From NCBI GenBank assembly GCA_027923505.1, contig BROI01000024.1:310001-374000 (forward strand): a stretch of 64,000 bases of DNA. Reading direction: 5' to 3'. Shown here piece after piece: positions 63,277-64,000 of this stretch. Numbering within the stretch: the first letter of the stretch is position 1; every line of letters starts with the position of its first letter. Position numbers and translations under genes: made by a program. This DNA comes from Mayamaea pseudoterrestris. Its lineage: Eukaryota; Bacillariophyta; Bacillariophyceae; Sellaphorales; Sellaphoraceae. Below the pieces are notes generated by a model, which was given only the letters and a program-made list of their open reading frames with translations, ran no database searches and was not told the DNA's origin.

Positions 63277-63447
63277 GTTTATAATATAACGAATGAGTTA
63301 ATAAGTTACGGAAGAACGCGAAATGTACTCGAGTCAAGTCTGCTGGTTTGAAAGAACTTGTGTGTGATGAGCGAAAAACCAAAAGCGACGCGCTTGGTTG
63401 GTCGTCGAACGCTTTCACGTGGAAGCAGGTGGCGAAAGAGCCTGACA

Positions 63448-63455
63448 TGACGTCA
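63448..63455. promoter_or_regulatory. CRE-type palindrome TGACGTCA between HSP60 and FCP
   Basis: A perfect TGACGTCA lies 155 bp upstream of the FCP start and 172 bp upstream of the HSP60 start. It is the core bZIP (CREB/ATF) site. TGACGT-type elements are known to give CO2/cAMP-responsive control in diatom carbon-concentrating genes. Which gene it serves here is unknown. Confidence 0.4.
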
Positions 63456-63609
63456 TCGAATGAGACAGCGTCGCAGCGGTGAAGAAATCGAGTCACGCGT
63501 CATGCTCGTGTCACGCGCAAACTTGAATCCGCGATCTTTCCGTTTTCTTCAAAAAGCAAACCTTGACACTTGGCTTGCTCGGGCTTCTTACAATATCTGC
63601 TGCAACATC

Positions 63610-63914
63610 ATGATGAAGTCTGCCATTCTCTTCACGGTCTTATCATCGGCTGCTGCCTTTGCGCCGGTGCAAACCTCCAGCGCCAAGTCGACGTTGGAAG
63701 CGTACGTTTCTTCATTCTTGTCGATGTTGCATCTTCGTTCGTATCAATGTTCCAATGACAGTCGATTCTCACATGTCTTTCGTCGCTCACTCCAATTCGC
63801 AGAGGCAAGGCTGACCTTCAAGTCATTGCGGAAAAAGCGAATCCATTGGTCAAGTTTTATGATCCGCTCTCGCTTGCGGACGCTGACTTTTGGGGCTTTG
63901 GCAATGAAGCAACG
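63610..63914 (+). CDS. Fucoxanthin chlorophyll a/c-binding (LHC) protein, partial
   Basis: Exon 1 (63610-63701) and exon 2 (63803-63914) join through a split Ala codon over a 101-nt intron; a further donor gtgcgt follows at 63915 and the next exon lies beyond the window. The first residues, MMKSAILFTVLSSAAAFAPVQ, are a signal peptide with the AAFAP plastid motif. The mature start NPLVKFYDPLSLADADFWGFGNEAT is the N-terminal region of stramenopile FCPs, just before the first TM helix (usually IGFLRxAEIKHGRVAM). It binds fucoxanthin and chlorophylls a and c in thylakoid antenna complexes. The subfamily cannot be decided from this fragment. Confidence 0.85.
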
Positions 63915-64000
63915 GTGCGTGTGAATTTAGGTTATCTTCAACACGGACATGCGCGTAGAGTAAATTATAGGAATAGCTAACAAACTCCATATTTACATAT

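Noticed and set aside
63277-63609. Heat-shock elements in the HSP60 promoter
   Set aside because: Isolated GAA and TTC triplets occur, but no properly spaced nGAAnnTTCnnGAAn was found.
1-64000. tRNA, rRNA, snoRNA and CRISPR arrays
   Set aside because: I looked for T-loop (GGTTCRANYCC) context, conserved rRNA blocks and spaced direct repeats and found none; covariance-model scans were not possible.

Overview
This window looks like nuclear DNA of a diatom, or at least of a photosynthetic ochrophyte. The evidence is a fucoxanthin-chlorophyll-type light-harvesting gene at the right edge, several proteins whose signal peptide ends just before a phenylalanine (the ASAFAP-type plastid signature), a fused tryptophan synthase alpha-beta, sterol methyltransferase and MGDG synthase genes, compact spacers, and short GT-AG introns of about 58-200 nt. 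No species can be named from the sequence alone. No rRNA, tRNA or CRISPR array was found. Exon joins were inferred by reading splice signals and checking the frame across them.

Left block (1-20.3 kb): fifteen genes in perfect strand alternation. They are CACYBP (cut by the edge), a small secreted coiled-coil protein, an SLC25 CoA-type carrier, a plastid YbaB-like protein, an ER J-protein, lysyl-tRNA synthetase, an unknown protein, NUDC, a plastid DUF3082-like membrane protein, TrpA-TrpB, a gag-like CCCH-finger protein, E2F, a small membrane protein, an R3H protein and MGDG synthase. Divergent neighbours share roughly 90-350 bp.

Middle block (20.3-37.4 kb): the alternation breaks down. Two different tandem arrays (about 175 bp and 172 bp periods, about 4.2 kb in total) are followed by three signal-peptide/ectodomain/single-TM proteins, sterol C-24 methyltransferase and unknown genes. 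One of the three TM proteins carries a run of symmetric phase 1-1 micro-exons encoding Lys/Ser modules reminiscent of biosilica proteins.

Right block (37.4-64 kb): strict alternation resumes. It holds an SH3BGR/thioredoxin-fold protein with many RRxSKLxIPxxFGG repeats, NDUFAF7, a CaaX-box protein, enhancer of polycomb, a bestrophin-like protein, a SUN protein, LSM7, a membrane metzincin with ubiquitin-interaction-like repeats, an XRCC2-like RAD51 paralogue, mitochondrial HSP60 and an FCP (cut by the edge). A whole-looking tyrosine-recombinase retroelement (DIRS order, Ngaro/PAT-like split direct repeats, 43.4-50.5 kb) sits in what was the shared promoter of NDUFAF7 and the CaaX protein. Its repeats are identical by eye, so the insertion is young.

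Functionally the host genes are mostly housekeeping: translation, RNA decay/splicing, chromatin, mitochondrial assembly, plastid lipid and amino acid synthesis. The accessory interest lies in the secreted/TM cluster, the two proteins sharing an RRxS/IP motif, the metzincin fusion and the retroelement.
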